From: Deltaproteobacteria bacterium
Lineage (GTDB): Bacteria; Desulfobacterota; Syntrophia; Syntrophales; UBA2210
Direction: 5' to 3'
DNA: 64,000 nucleotides
NCBI GenBank assembly: GCA_016933965.1
Contig: JAFGTS010000055.1
Coordinates: forward strand, 1-64,000
The position numbers and the translations under genes are program-made. The notes below the pieces were generated by a model. That model saw only the letters and a list, made by a program, of their open reading frames with translations, had not been told where the DNA came from and searched no databases. How positions within the stretch are numbered: position 1 is the stretch's first letter; each line of letters opens with the position of its first letter. Shown here one piece after another: positions 52,052 through 60,043 of this stretch.

Positions 52052-53329
52052 ATGAACATAGTGCTCATCGGCATGAACCACCGGACGGCCCCCGTGGAGA
52101 TACGGGAACTCCTGGCGATTTCCTGCGAGGATGACATAAAGACCATCGATATGCTCAAAAGCGTTCCAACGGTGCTGGAAGCGCTCTACCTGTCAACCTG
52201 CAACCGCATCGAGGTCGTCGCCCATGTGCGGGATATGGACGATGCTCTGAAAAACCTGAAGGAATTTGTCTTTTCTCACGGAAACCTGCCCCGCCGGGAA
52301 CTCGAGAGATGCCTGTACGTCTATCGGAATGAGGATGCGGCGCGGCACCTGTTCCGGGTCGCCGCGAGCCTCGATTCGATGGTGATGGGGGAACCGCAGA
52401 TACTGGGGCAGGTGAAGGACGCTTATCGGCGAAGTGTCGAACGGGACGCGTCAGGTGTCATATTGAACCGCCTTCTTCACCACGCGTTCCGCACCGCCAA
52501 GCGGGTGAGGACGGAAACGGCCGTTGCCGGGAATGCCGTTTCCGTCAGTTACGCGGCCGTGGAACTTGCCAAGCGGATATTCGGCAGCCTGAACAACAAA
52601 ACGGCCCTCCTCGTCGGGGCCGGAGACATGGCGGAACTGTCGGCGCGGCATCTTATGAACAACGGTGTGGGGAAGGTCATTGTAGCGAACAGGACCTACG
52701 AACGGGCCTGTTCCCTGGCCGGTGAATTCCAGGGAGAGGCGATCGATCTCGATCACCTGGTGGACGGCCTCGGCAGGGCGGATATCATTATCAGTTCGAC
52801 GGGTTCTCCCGGATATGTTATTCAGGAACACATGATCGAGTCCGCCCTCCGCCGGCGGAAGAACCGGCTCCTTTTCCTCATGGATATCGCCGTGCCCCGT
52901 GATATCGAGCCCTCCGTGGGGCGTATCGATAATGTCTATCTCTACAATATCGACAATCTCCAGGAAGTGGTGGACCGGAACATGCGGGGACGTCTGAAAG
53001 AGGCCGAAAAAGCGGAGGCCATCATCGATGAGGAAGTGGAGGGTTTTTCCCGCTGGGCCCGGAGTCTCGAGGTGGTGCCGACCATCGTGGACCTGCGGGG
53101 GAAGGTGGACGGGATCATAGCCGGCGAGATGGAGCGGGCCGGTCCCTGGATAAAGGGCCTCCACGCCCGGGATAGAGAGAACGTGGATGCCCTGGTCAGG
53201 GCGATCATCAACAAGGTCCTTCATGACCCTGTCACGGGGCTGAAGGAAGAGAGCGAGAACGGCGGCGCGCATTCCTACGTTGCGGCGATGAAACGACTTT
53301 TCAGGCTCGAGAACGGCGACGACAAATGA
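52052..53329 (+). CDS. hemA: Glutamyl-tRNA reductase
   Basis: 425 residues. The catalytic Cys50 is in LSTCNRIEVV, the N-terminal GMNHRTAPVEIRE and the NADPH-binding LLVGAGDMAEL are typical, and the C-terminal dimerisation helix is present. It makes glutamate-1-semialdehyde, the first step of the C5 route to tetrapyrroles. ATG at 52052 lacks a strong ribosome site and follows the ccsB-type stop by four bases, so coupling is likely. A hemL gene is not in the window. Confidence 0.97.
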   Translation: MNIVLIGMNHRTAPVEIRELLAISCEDDIKTIDMLKSVPTVLEALYLSTCNRIEVVAHVRDMDDALKNLKEFVFSHGNLPRRELERCLYVYRNEDAARHLFRVAASLDSMVMGEPQILGQVKDAYRRSVERDASGVILNRLLHHAFRTAKRVRTETAVAGNAVSVSYAAVELAKRIFGSLNNKTALLVGAGDMAELSARHLMNNGVGKVIVANRTYERACSLAGEFQGEAIDLDHLVDGLGRADIIISSTGSPGYVIQEHMIESALRRRKNRLLFLMDIAVPRDIEPSVGRIDNVYLYNIDNLQEVVDRNMRGRLKEAEKAEAIIDEEVEGFSRWARSLEVVPTIVDLRGKVDGIIAGEMERAGPWIKGLHARDRENVDALVRAIINKVLHDPVTGLKEESENGGAHSYVAAMKRLFRLENGDDK

Positions 53330-54264
53330 ACCTTGAAGGAGAGATCAGGATCGGTACACGGGGCAGTGAACTGGCGCTGGTGCAGGCGCGTCTCGTGGCC
53401 GAGAGGATACGGAAGCGATATCCGGAACGTCCCGTGGAGATAGTCCCCATCAGGACACGCGGGGACCGGATGCAGGATATCGCGCTGGTGCAGATCGGCG
53501 GGAAAGGGGTCTTTGTCAAGGAGATCGAGGAAACCTTGCTGCGGTGTGAGATATCGATCGCCGTCCACAGCATGAAGGACGTCCCCGTCGACCTTCCCGC
53601 GGGTCTCGAGATCAGCGTCGTGCCGGAGCGGGAGGACCCCCGTGACGTCCTCATCGCGCGGGGGAAAAGGAAGCTCGAGGAGCTTCCACGGGGTGCCCGT
53701 ATCGGAACGGGATCGCTTCGCCGGAAGATGCAGCTCCTGAACCTCCTGTCCGATATCGAGGTCGTTCCGATACGGGGGAATCTCGGTACCCGGATAGGGA
53801 AGATGGAAACGGAGGGATTGGACGGCATCATCGCCGCCGCCGCCGGCATGAGGCGGATGGGATGGGTGCGCGAGGTATCCCAGTTCATCCCGACGGAGAT
53901 CATGCTGCCCGCGGCGTGCCAGGGGGTTATCGGGATCGAGGTCAGGAGTGATGACGAAACGATGAAAGAAGCCGTTTCCTTCCTGAATCACCCCGAGACG
54001 TCCATGGCGGTATCAGCGGAACGGGCCTTTTTGCGGCGCCTCGGCGGCGGCTGCCAGGTCCCGATCGCCTGCATGGCGAAGAGGGAGCGAGACACCCTGA
54101 TCATCAGAGGTGCCGTGGGGAACACGACGGGAAGGATCATCATAGCCGATGAGGTGCGGGGAGACTGTCGCGAGGCCGAACATCTGGGCATTGAACTGGC
54201 CGAGATCATTCTGTCCCGGGGCGGGAAAGCCGTGCTGGAATCGGTGTACGGAAGTGAGAGCTGA
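53326..54264 (+). CDS. hemC: Porphobilinogen deaminase (hydroxymethylbilane synthase)
   Basis: 312 residues. IGTRGSELALVQA at the N-terminus, HSMKDVP, and the cofactor-attaching Cys in GGGCQVPIACMA at about residue 242 are the family marks. It polymerises four porphobilinogens to hydroxymethylbilane. The ATG overlaps the hemA stop (ATGA). Confidence 0.97.
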   Translation: MNLEGEIRIGTRGSELALVQARLVAERIRKRYPERPVEIVPIRTRGDRMQDIALVQIGGKGVFVKEIEETLLRCEISIAVHSMKDVPVDLPAGLEISVVPEREDPRDVLIARGKRKLEELPRGARIGTGSLRRKMQLLNLLSDIEVVPIRGNLGTRIGKMETEGLDGIIAAAAGMRRMGWVREVSQFIPTEIMLPAACQGVIGIEVRSDDETMKEAVSFLNHPETSMAVSAERAFLRRLGGGCQVPIACMAKRERDTLIIRGAVGNTTGRIIIADEVRGDCREAEHLGIELAEIILSRGGKAVLESVYGSES

Positions 54265-54265
54265 C

Positions 54266-55786
54266 ATGACGGGGAAAGGATGTTTGTTCATCATCGGCGC
54301 CGGACCGGGTGATCCGGGCCTGATCACCGTTAAAGGTCTGGAATGCCTGAAAAGGGCCGATGTCGTCGTCTATGATTACCTCGTCGGGGAAGCCCTTCTG
54401 CGGCATGTCCGAAAAGACGCCCGGCTGATCTATGTGGGGAAAAAAGGAGGGCACCACACGGTTTCCCAGGATGAGCTGAACCGTATCCTTGTTCGGGAAG
54501 CGTCGACGGGAGCCGTTGTCGCCCGCCTCAAGGGAGGTGATCCCTTCATATTCGGACGGGGCGGCGAGGAGGCGGAGGTCCTTGCCGGCGCGGGGATCCC
54601 CTTTGAGGTGATCCCCGGTGTCACCTCGGCGATCGCCGTTCCCGCCTATGCGGGCATTCCGCTCACCCACCGCGAATTCACATCCACCGTGGCTTTCGTG
54701 ACGGGGCACGAGGACCCTGAAAAAAGTGAGAGCCGCATCGATTGGGACAAGCTCGCCACGATCGAAACACTGGTGTTTCTCATGGGGGTGAAGAACCTGA
54801 GCCAGATCGCGGATAACCTCATGTGGAGGGGCAGGGACCCTGAAACGCCCGCGGCGCTTGTCAGGTGGGGTACGACGCCCGATCAGGAGACCCTGGTGGG
54901 GACCCTCGGTAATATCGCCCGGCGGGCCGATGCGGCCGGCATGACCCCTCCCGCCATCCTTGTCGTCGGTGAGGTGGTGGGCCTGCGGGACCGCCTGAAC
55001 TGGTTCGAGACAAAACCGCTGTTCGGCAAGGGGGTCTTGATAACCCGGCCCGAGGAGCAATCGGGGGAACTGGTGGAACTTCTTTCGCGAGCCGGTGCAC
55101 GGGTGATATCGTTCCCGACGATCGGCATCGTGCCGCCGGAAAACTACGATGCCCTGGACCGGTCGATAGAACATATCGAGGAGTACCAGTGGATCATTTT
55201 CACCAGCGCGAACGGGGTCCGGTCCTTTCTCCTGAGATTGATGGAAAAGGGCGGGGACGTTCGAGACCTCAAAGGTATCAGGTTCTGCGCCATCGGTCCC
55301 GCGACGGCGAGGATGCTCGAGGAACGCGGAATATCCGTCGATGCCGTTCCTGGAGAGTACCTGTCGGAAGGTGTCGTGGAAGTGCTGAAAACATATGATA
55401 TGAAAGGAACACGGGTACTGCTGCCGCGGGCGGAACGGGCGCGGGACGTGATTCCCGAGGGACTCGCCGGAATGGGTGCGACGGTCGATGTGGTGACGGC
55501 ATACCGGACCGTCAGTTCCGGCCGTGACGGGGCCGAATTGGCGGGCCTGCTTGAAGAGGGCCGGATCGACGTCATCACCTTTACAAGCCCGTCAACGGTG
55601 AAACACTTTATGGAAATTCTGGGTAATGTTTCGGTCCTGCCCGGATCCACCAGGATCGCCTGTATCGGTCCCGTGACAAAGAGCGCCGCCGAGAAGGCGG
55701 GCCTGACCGTCGATATCATGCAGGGTCCCTATGTGATAGAGGGGCTGGTGGAAGCAATGGTGAGGTATTTTGAAAAGGGGGATTAG
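54266..55786 (+). CDS. cobA-hemD: Uroporphyrinogen-III C-methyltransferase / uroporphyrinogen-III synthase fusion
   Basis: 506 residues. Residues 1 to about 245 are the SUMT domain (IGAGPGDPGLITVKG, KGGDPFIFGRGGEE, PGVTSAIAVPAYAGIPLTHR), and about 250-506 the HemD domain (FTSANGVRSF, ITFTSPSTVKHF). The fusion cyclises hydroxymethylbilane and methylates the product to precorrin-2, feeding siroheme, the Ahb heme route and B12. The ATG at 54266 follows the hemC stop by one base. The TAG stop is inside the GGGGATTAG start of the downstream array. Fusions of this type are common in anaerobes. Confidence 0.96.
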   Translation: MTGKGCLFIIGAGPGDPGLITVKGLECLKRADVVVYDYLVGEALLRHVRKDARLIYVGKKGGHHTVSQDELNRILVREASTGAVVARLKGGDPFIFGRGGEEAEVLAGAGIPFEVIPGVTSAIAVPAYAGIPLTHREFTSTVAFVTGHEDPEKSESRIDWDKLATIETLVFLMGVKNLSQIADNLMWRGRDPETPAALVRWGTTPDQETLVGTLGNIARRADAAGMTPPAILVVGEVVGLRDRLNWFETKPLFGKGVLITRPEEQSGELVELLSRAGARVISFPTIGIVPPENYDALDRSIEHIEEYQWIIFTSANGVRSFLLRLMEKGGDVRDLKGIRFCAIGPATARMLEERGISVDAVPGEYLSEGVVEVLKTYDMKGTRVLLPRAERARDVIPEGLAGMGATVDVVTAYRTVSSGRDGAELAGLLEEGRIDVITFTSPSTVKHFMEILGNVSVLPGSTRIACIGPVTKSAAEKAGLTVDIMQGPYVIEGLVEAMVRYFEKGD

Positions 55787-55869
55787 GGGATTACGGATTA
55801 CGGAATAGGGGATTACGGATTACGGATTAGTGTTACCGAATCCCGAATAACGAGTCCCGTTTCCCGAAT
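55777..55869. repeat. GGATTA/CCCGAAT composite array (copy flanking the hem block, right)
   Basis: Begins in the cobA-hemD stop codon: GGATTAC units up to about 55830, then CCCGAAT units, ending 20 bases before the ahbC start. It resembles the array at 51097-51220 unit by unit. Confidence 0.85.
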
Positions 55870-55889
55870 TTACTGAATGGAGTTTTTTT

Positions 55890-57071
55890 GTGATCGGTAT
55901 TTCTAAATTATACTGCGGGGCGGTCGAGCCGTCCGATGTTCTTCGCTACGGCGGTGAATCATCGGAGCTGCCGTCGCACCTGCTTCAATTTTCCCGCGAT
56001 AAGCGGCCCGTGGTGGTCTGGAACGTGACGAGGCGGTGCAATCTCAAATGCCTTCATTGCTATTCAAGCTCGCAGAACCTGCGCTATGAGGACGAGATGA
56101 CCACCGATGAGGGGAAAGCGTTCCTTGATGACCTCGCCTCCTTCGGGTGTCCCGTGGTGCTGTTTTCCGGCGGGGAACCCCTGATGAGGCGGGACCTTCC
56201 CGACCTGATAAGCCATGCCGTCGGCCGGGGCATGCGGGCCGTCATCTCTACGAACGGTACCCTGATCACGGAAGAACGGGCGGATGTCTTCAGCCGCCTG
56301 GGACTTTCCTACGTCGGTGTCAGCCTTGACGGGATCGGTGAGGTGAACGACCGCTTCCGGGGTGTGCCGGGTGCCTTCGACGCGGCGCTCGGGGCCATCA
56401 GGACCTGTATCGCCAGGGGGATCAAGGTCGGCATCCGGTTTACCATAACAAGAAGGAACGCCGCCGAGATACCGGCCATCTTCGATCTTGTCGAGAAAGA
56501 GAACATCCCCCGGGTATGTTTTTATCACCTGGTCTATTCGGGGCGGGCCTCCGAACTTGTCTCGGAGGACCTTTCTCACGATGAGACCAGGCGGGTCGTG
56601 GACCTGATCATGGACCGGACCCGGGACCTTTTCGACCGCGGACGTCCGACGGAGGTCCTGACCGTTGATAACCACGCCGACGGTCCCTATCTCTATCTGC
56701 GGCTTCTGCGCGAGGATCCCCGCCGTGCCGCCGAGGTTCTCGAGTTGCTGAAGATGAACGAGGGAAATAATTCCGGTCGCGGCATCGGGTGTGTGAGCTG
56801 GGACGGGGAGGTCCACGCGGATCAGTTCTGGAGGAACATATCCTTCGGGAATGTGCGGAATCGCGCCTTCAGCGAGATATGGCAGGACGGGAGCAATGAA
56901 TTGATGGCACAGCTGAAGAACAAGAAAGAGTATGTGACGGGAAGATGCGCGCGGTGTCGCTGGCTCGCTGTCTGCGGGGGGAACTTCAGGGCCCGCGCCG
57001 AAGCGGTGACGGGAGATATCTGGGCGCCCGACCCGGCCTGTTACCTGACCGATGAAGAGATAGGCGTGTGA
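55890..57071 (+). CDS. ahbC: AhbC-type radical SAM enzyme (12,18-didecarboxysiroheme deacetylase)
   Basis: 393 residues. The start IGISKLYCG is characteristic of AhbC. The radical SAM motif CNLKCLHC has Cys50, Cys54 and Cys57, SGGEPLMR follows, and C-terminal cysteines (CVSWDGEVHADQF, CARCRWLAVC) bind extra clusters. It removes two acetate side chains from didecarboxysiroheme to give Fe-coproporphyrin III in the oxygen-independent heme route. GTG start with GGAG seven bases upstream. Confidence 0.93.
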   Translation: MIGISKLYCGAVEPSDVLRYGGESSELPSHLLQFSRDKRPVVVWNVTRRCNLKCLHCYSSSQNLRYEDEMTTDEGKAFLDDLASFGCPVVLFSGGEPLMRRDLPDLISHAVGRGMRAVISTNGTLITEERADVFSRLGLSYVGVSLDGIGEVNDRFRGVPGAFDAALGAIRTCIARGIKVGIRFTITRRNAAEIPAIFDLVEKENIPRVCFYHLVYSGRASELVSEDLSHDETRRVVDLIMDRTRDLFDRGRPTEVLTVDNHADGPYLYLRLLREDPRRAAEVLELLKMNEGNNSGRGIGCVSWDGEVHADQFWRNISFGNVRNRAFSEIWQDGSNELMAQLKNKKEYVTGRCARCRWLAVCGGNFRARAEAVTGDIWAPDPACYLTDEEIGV

Positions 57072-57142
57072 CCAGAGATGGTCACTATATGACAATGGAC
57101 ACAGGCTGTTGCCACGAGATGAATCCCTTTTTCGCTGGGCCC

Positions 57143-57260
57143 GAAACGTTTTTGATACATCTAAACGGCTTGCTTCAGGCGATCTCAAAACTCGCCTGCG
57201 GCTCAGACAGCTGAGATCGCTTATCTTACGCTTCGCCGAGATGTATGGCAAAAACGTTTC
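57143..57260. mobile_element. Palindromic MITE-like element
   Basis: GAAACGTTTTTGATACATCT (57143-57162) is repeated inversely at 57239-57260 with a two-base insertion. Inside, GCGATCTCA and TGAGATCGC form a second perfect inverted pair. The 118-bp unit could fold into one long hairpin and lies between ahbC and hemB. No ribosome site or conserved frame is associated with it. A non-autonomous transposable element or REP-like unit is likely; target duplications are not obvious. Confidence 0.65.
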
Positions 57261-57349
57261 AATGGCCGCTTCAAAAGAGATTCATCTCGTGCGAACTCAT
57301 CCAGAAAGTTTTGAAGGGTGAACCGGAAACAAAAAGAAGGAGCGGGAAG

Positions 57350-58324
57350 ATGTACTACCCTGAATACCGGCCGCGAAGGCTGAGGAAAAACGAGAACCTG
57401 AGGAAAATGGTGCGGGAGACGGTGCTCTCCGTCGACGACCTTGTCTACCCACTCTTCGTCCGGCCCGGGAAGAAGATCAAAAAGCCCATCGCGTCGATGC
57501 CCGGCCATTTTCAGCTTTCCCCGGACAATCTTGTCAGGGAGGTGCGGTCCGCCCGCGACCTGGGAATTCCGGCGGTCCTGCTCTTCGGGATACCGGAAAG
57601 CAAGGATGAAGAGGGAACCGGCGCGTACGACCGGGAAGGCATCATCCAGCGCGCCGTGCGGGCGATAAAGAAGAAGGTTCCCGATATGCTGGTCATTACC
57701 GACGTTTGCCTCTGCGAATACACGAGTCACGGGCATTGCGGGATTCTCGACGGTGATGATGTGGACAACGATGCCACGCTCGAGATCCTGGCCGAGACGG
57801 CCCTTTCCCAGGCCGAAGCGGGTGCCGACATGGTTGCCCCTTCAGCCATGATGGACGGGCAGGTCCTGGCCATCAGGGATATCCTTGACGAAGAGGGCTT
57901 CGAGCACATCCCTATCATGGCCTACGCGGCGAAGTATGCGTCCTGCTTTTACGGTCCCTTCCGAGAGGCCGCCGAGGGCGCCCCGCAGTTCGGCGACAGA
58001 CGGACCTATCAGATGGACCCGTCGAACAGTGACGAGGCCATGCGGGAGATCATGCTCGACGTGGAGGAGGGGGCGGACATCATCATGGTGAAACCGGCGC
58101 TGCCCTATCTGGATATCATCCGCCGGGCGAAGCAGGAGTTCGATCTTCCCCTGGCCGCCTATAACGTGAGCGGTGAATTCGCCATGATCAAGGCCGCGGC
58201 GAAACTCGGCTGGCTTGACGGCGACCGGGCGATGATGGAATCATTGACCGCCATCAAGCGTGCCGGCGCCGACATCATCATAACCTACTTCGCGAAGGAA
58301 GCGGCGAAGCTTCTGAAAGCCTGA
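57350..58324 (+). CDS. hemB: Delta-aminolevulinic acid dehydratase (porphobilinogen synthase)
   Basis: 324 residues. Two Schiff-base lysines are present ([10 protein letters not shown] at about 195 and [10 protein letters not shown] at about 247) and [14 protein letters not shown] carries the zinc-binding cysteines, so it is the zinc-dependent type. ATG at 57350 with GAAGGAG upstream. An in-frame ATG at 57245 lies in the palindromic element and is not used here. Confidence 0.97.
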   Translation: MYYPEYRPRRLRKNENLRKMVRETVLSVDDLVYPLFVRPGKKIKKPIASMPGHFQLSPDNLVREVRSARDLGIPAVLLFGIPESKDEEGTGAYDREGIIQRAVRAIKKKVPDMLVITDVCLCEYTSHGHCGILDGDDVDNDATLEILAETALSQAEAGADMVAPSAMMDGQVLAIRDILDEEGFEHIPIMAYAAKYASCFYGPFREAAEGAPQFGDRRTYQMDPSNSDEAMREIMLDVEEGADIIMVKPALPYLDIIRRAKQEFDLPLAAYNVSGEFAMIKAAAKLGWLDGDRAMMESLTAIKRAGADIIITYFAKEAAKLLKA

Positions 58325-58354
58325 GAGACACCCACGGTCGAGAGACGAGGAACC

Positions 58355-59443
58355 ATGTCCGAGAAACACGACAGATTGCTTCTTCCCGGAACCCTGCGTA
58401 TGGTCGCCTGGGAAGTGACCCGCTCCTGCAACCTCTCCTGCCTTCATTGCCGTGCCTCGTCCGAGCACGGCCCCTATGCCGGGGAATTCACGACCGGGCA
58501 ATGCCTGGCGCTCCTCGACGACATCGCCTCGGTGGGCAGCCCCGTGGTGATACTGACCGGTGGTGAACCCTATTTGCGGGGGGATATCTTCGAGATCGCC
58601 GCCTATGGCGACCGGGCGGGCCTGCGCATGGTCCTGGCCACGAACGGCACGCTGGTAACCGATGAGATCGCCCGCAGGACCCGTGAATCGGGGATACAGC
58701 GGATCAGCATCAGCCTCGACGGCCCCGACGCGGTCGGTCACGATTCCCTTCGCGGTGTCCCCGGCGCCTTTGAAGGCGCCCTGCAGGGCATCGAGGCGTT
58801 CAAGAGAGCGGGCGTGGAATTTCAGATCAATACGACCATTACGCGTCTCAACCTCCATCAGATCGACCGTATCCTTGAACGTTCGATAGAATTGGGCGCC
58901 GTGGCCCATCACATCTTTCTCCTTGTGCCGACCGGCAGGGCCCGCGATATGGCGGACCAGGAGATCTCGCCGGAATCCTACGAGGAGTGCCTGAACTGGT
59001 TCTATGAACAGGGTCGTTCCTGTCCCATTCAACTGAAGGCGACCTGCGCGCCGCAGTATTACCGGATCTATCATCAGAGGAAAAAGGAAGACGCCAACCT
59101 GATGAACAATGCCGCCGGGCCGCTCCATGCCATGACCCGGGGGTGCATGGGTGGGAGCTCTTTCTGCTTCATATCACACACGGGCCAGGTGCAGCCTTGC
59201 GGTTTTCTCGAACTGGACTGCGGCCAACTGACGAAACAGAGCTTCCGGGATATCTGGATCGGTTCGCCCATTTTTCAGGACCTTCGCGATCTTCGGAAAT
59301 TGCGGGGGAAATGCGGCGACTGCGAATTTATCCGGGTCTGCGGCGGCTGCCGGGCACGGGCCTATGAAATGACGGGTGATTACCTGGCCGAGGAGCCATT
59401 CTGTGTTTATAAGCCGGCAAAAAGGTCCGTGACCACCCGCTGA
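58355..59443 (+). CDS. ahbD: AhbD-type radical SAM heme synthase
   Basis: 362 residues. The radical SAM motif CNLSCLHC has Cys25, Cys29 and Cys32, then TGGEPYLR, and a SPASM-like C-terminus with CGDCEFIRVCGGCRA plus CGFLELDCG. It decarboxylates the two propionates of Fe-coproporphyrin III to heme b. The position between hemB and the AhbA/B-type gene supports AhbD over other SPASM enzymes. Confidence 0.93.
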   Translation: MSEKHDRLLLPGTLRMVAWEVTRSCNLSCLHCRASSEHGPYAGEFTTGQCLALLDDIASVGSPVVILTGGEPYLRGDIFEIAAYGDRAGLRMVLATNGTLVTDEIARRTRESGIQRISISLDGPDAVGHDSLRGVPGAFEGALQGIEAFKRAGVEFQINTTITRLNLHQIDRILERSIELGAVAHHIFLLVPTGRARDMADQEISPESYEECLNWFYEQGRSCPIQLKATCAPQYYRIYHQRKKEDANLMNNAAGPLHAMTRGCMGGSSFCFISHTGQVQPCGFLELDCGQLTKQSFRDIWIGSPIFQDLRDLRKLRGKCGDCEFIRVCGGCRARAYEMTGDYLAEEPFCVYKPAKRSVTTR

Positions 59444-59446
59444 AAG

Positions 59447-59926
59447 ATGCCTTCGAAGATGCCGGCACGAAAGAACATGATGGATGAGATCGACAGAAAA
59501 ATTCTGAACATGATCCAGGATGACTTTCCTCTGGAGGAAGAACCATTCCGGGTGATCGGGGAGCGGACGGGCATCGGGGAGGAGGAGGTTCTGGCGCGTC
59601 TCGGAAAGCTCAAAGAAAGCGGCGTTATCCGGCGCATCGGCGCCGTTTTCGATCCCCCGAAACTGGGGTTTGTCAGCACCCTCTGCGCCGCCCGGGTTCC
59701 TGACGACCGGCTGCCGGAATTCGTCGAGACCGTTAACTCATACCGTGAAGTGACCCACAACTACCGCCGGGACCATGAATACAACGTCTGGTTTACCCTC
59801 ATTGCCCCCGACAGGGGTGATATTGACCGCATTATCAGGGAAATTCAGGAAAAAACGGGAATTACGGATATACTCGACATGCCCGCCCGGCGGACCTTCA
59901 AGATAAACGCGAAGTTCGACCTGTAG
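59447..59926 (+). CDS. Siroheme decarboxylase subunit (AhbA/AhbB, Lrp/AsnC-like)
   Basis: 159 residues: an Lrp/AsnC-type winged-helix N-terminus (LLEEEPFRVIGERTGIGEEEV-like; DDFPLEEEPF is typical of Ahb proteins) and an alpha/beta ligand domain with VTHNYRRDHEYNVWF, the heme/siroheme-binding signature. AhbA and AhbB together convert siroheme to 12,18-didecarboxysiroheme. Only one such gene is here, so I cannot say whether it is AhbA, AhbB or a self-sufficient form. The start is uncertain: ATG at 59447, 59459 or 59477. Confidence 0.88.
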   Translation: MPSKMPARKNMMDEIDRKILNMIQDDFPLEEEPFRVIGERTGIGEEEVLARLGKLKESGVIRRIGAVFDPPKLGFVSTLCAARVPDDRLPEFVETVNSYREVTHNYRRDHEYNVWFTLIAPDRGDIDRIIREIQEKTGITDILDMPARRTFKINAKFDL

Positions 59927-59982
59927 CCCGGCGCTGGATCATCATTTCAATATTCCATTCTTCTCCCATTGAGTTGCAGAAA

Positions 59983-60020
59983 AGGGTTCGAGGGTTCAAG
60001 GTCTCAAGGGTTCAGGGGTT
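59983..60020. repeat. GGGTTCAA octamer array (left of the flavoprotein gene)
   Basis: Degenerate units AGGGTTCG, AGGGTTCAAGG, TCAAGGG, TTCAGGGG. The inverse array TTGAACCC lies at 62064-62119, on the other side of the flavoprotein gene. Confidence 0.75.
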
Positions 60021-60043
60021 ATATCTTTTTGTGGTGTTCGTAT

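Noticed and set aside
57109-57321. 70-codon open frame between ahbC and hemB
   Set aside because: It spans the palindromic element and has no ribosome site; the inverted repeats explain the sequence better than coding.
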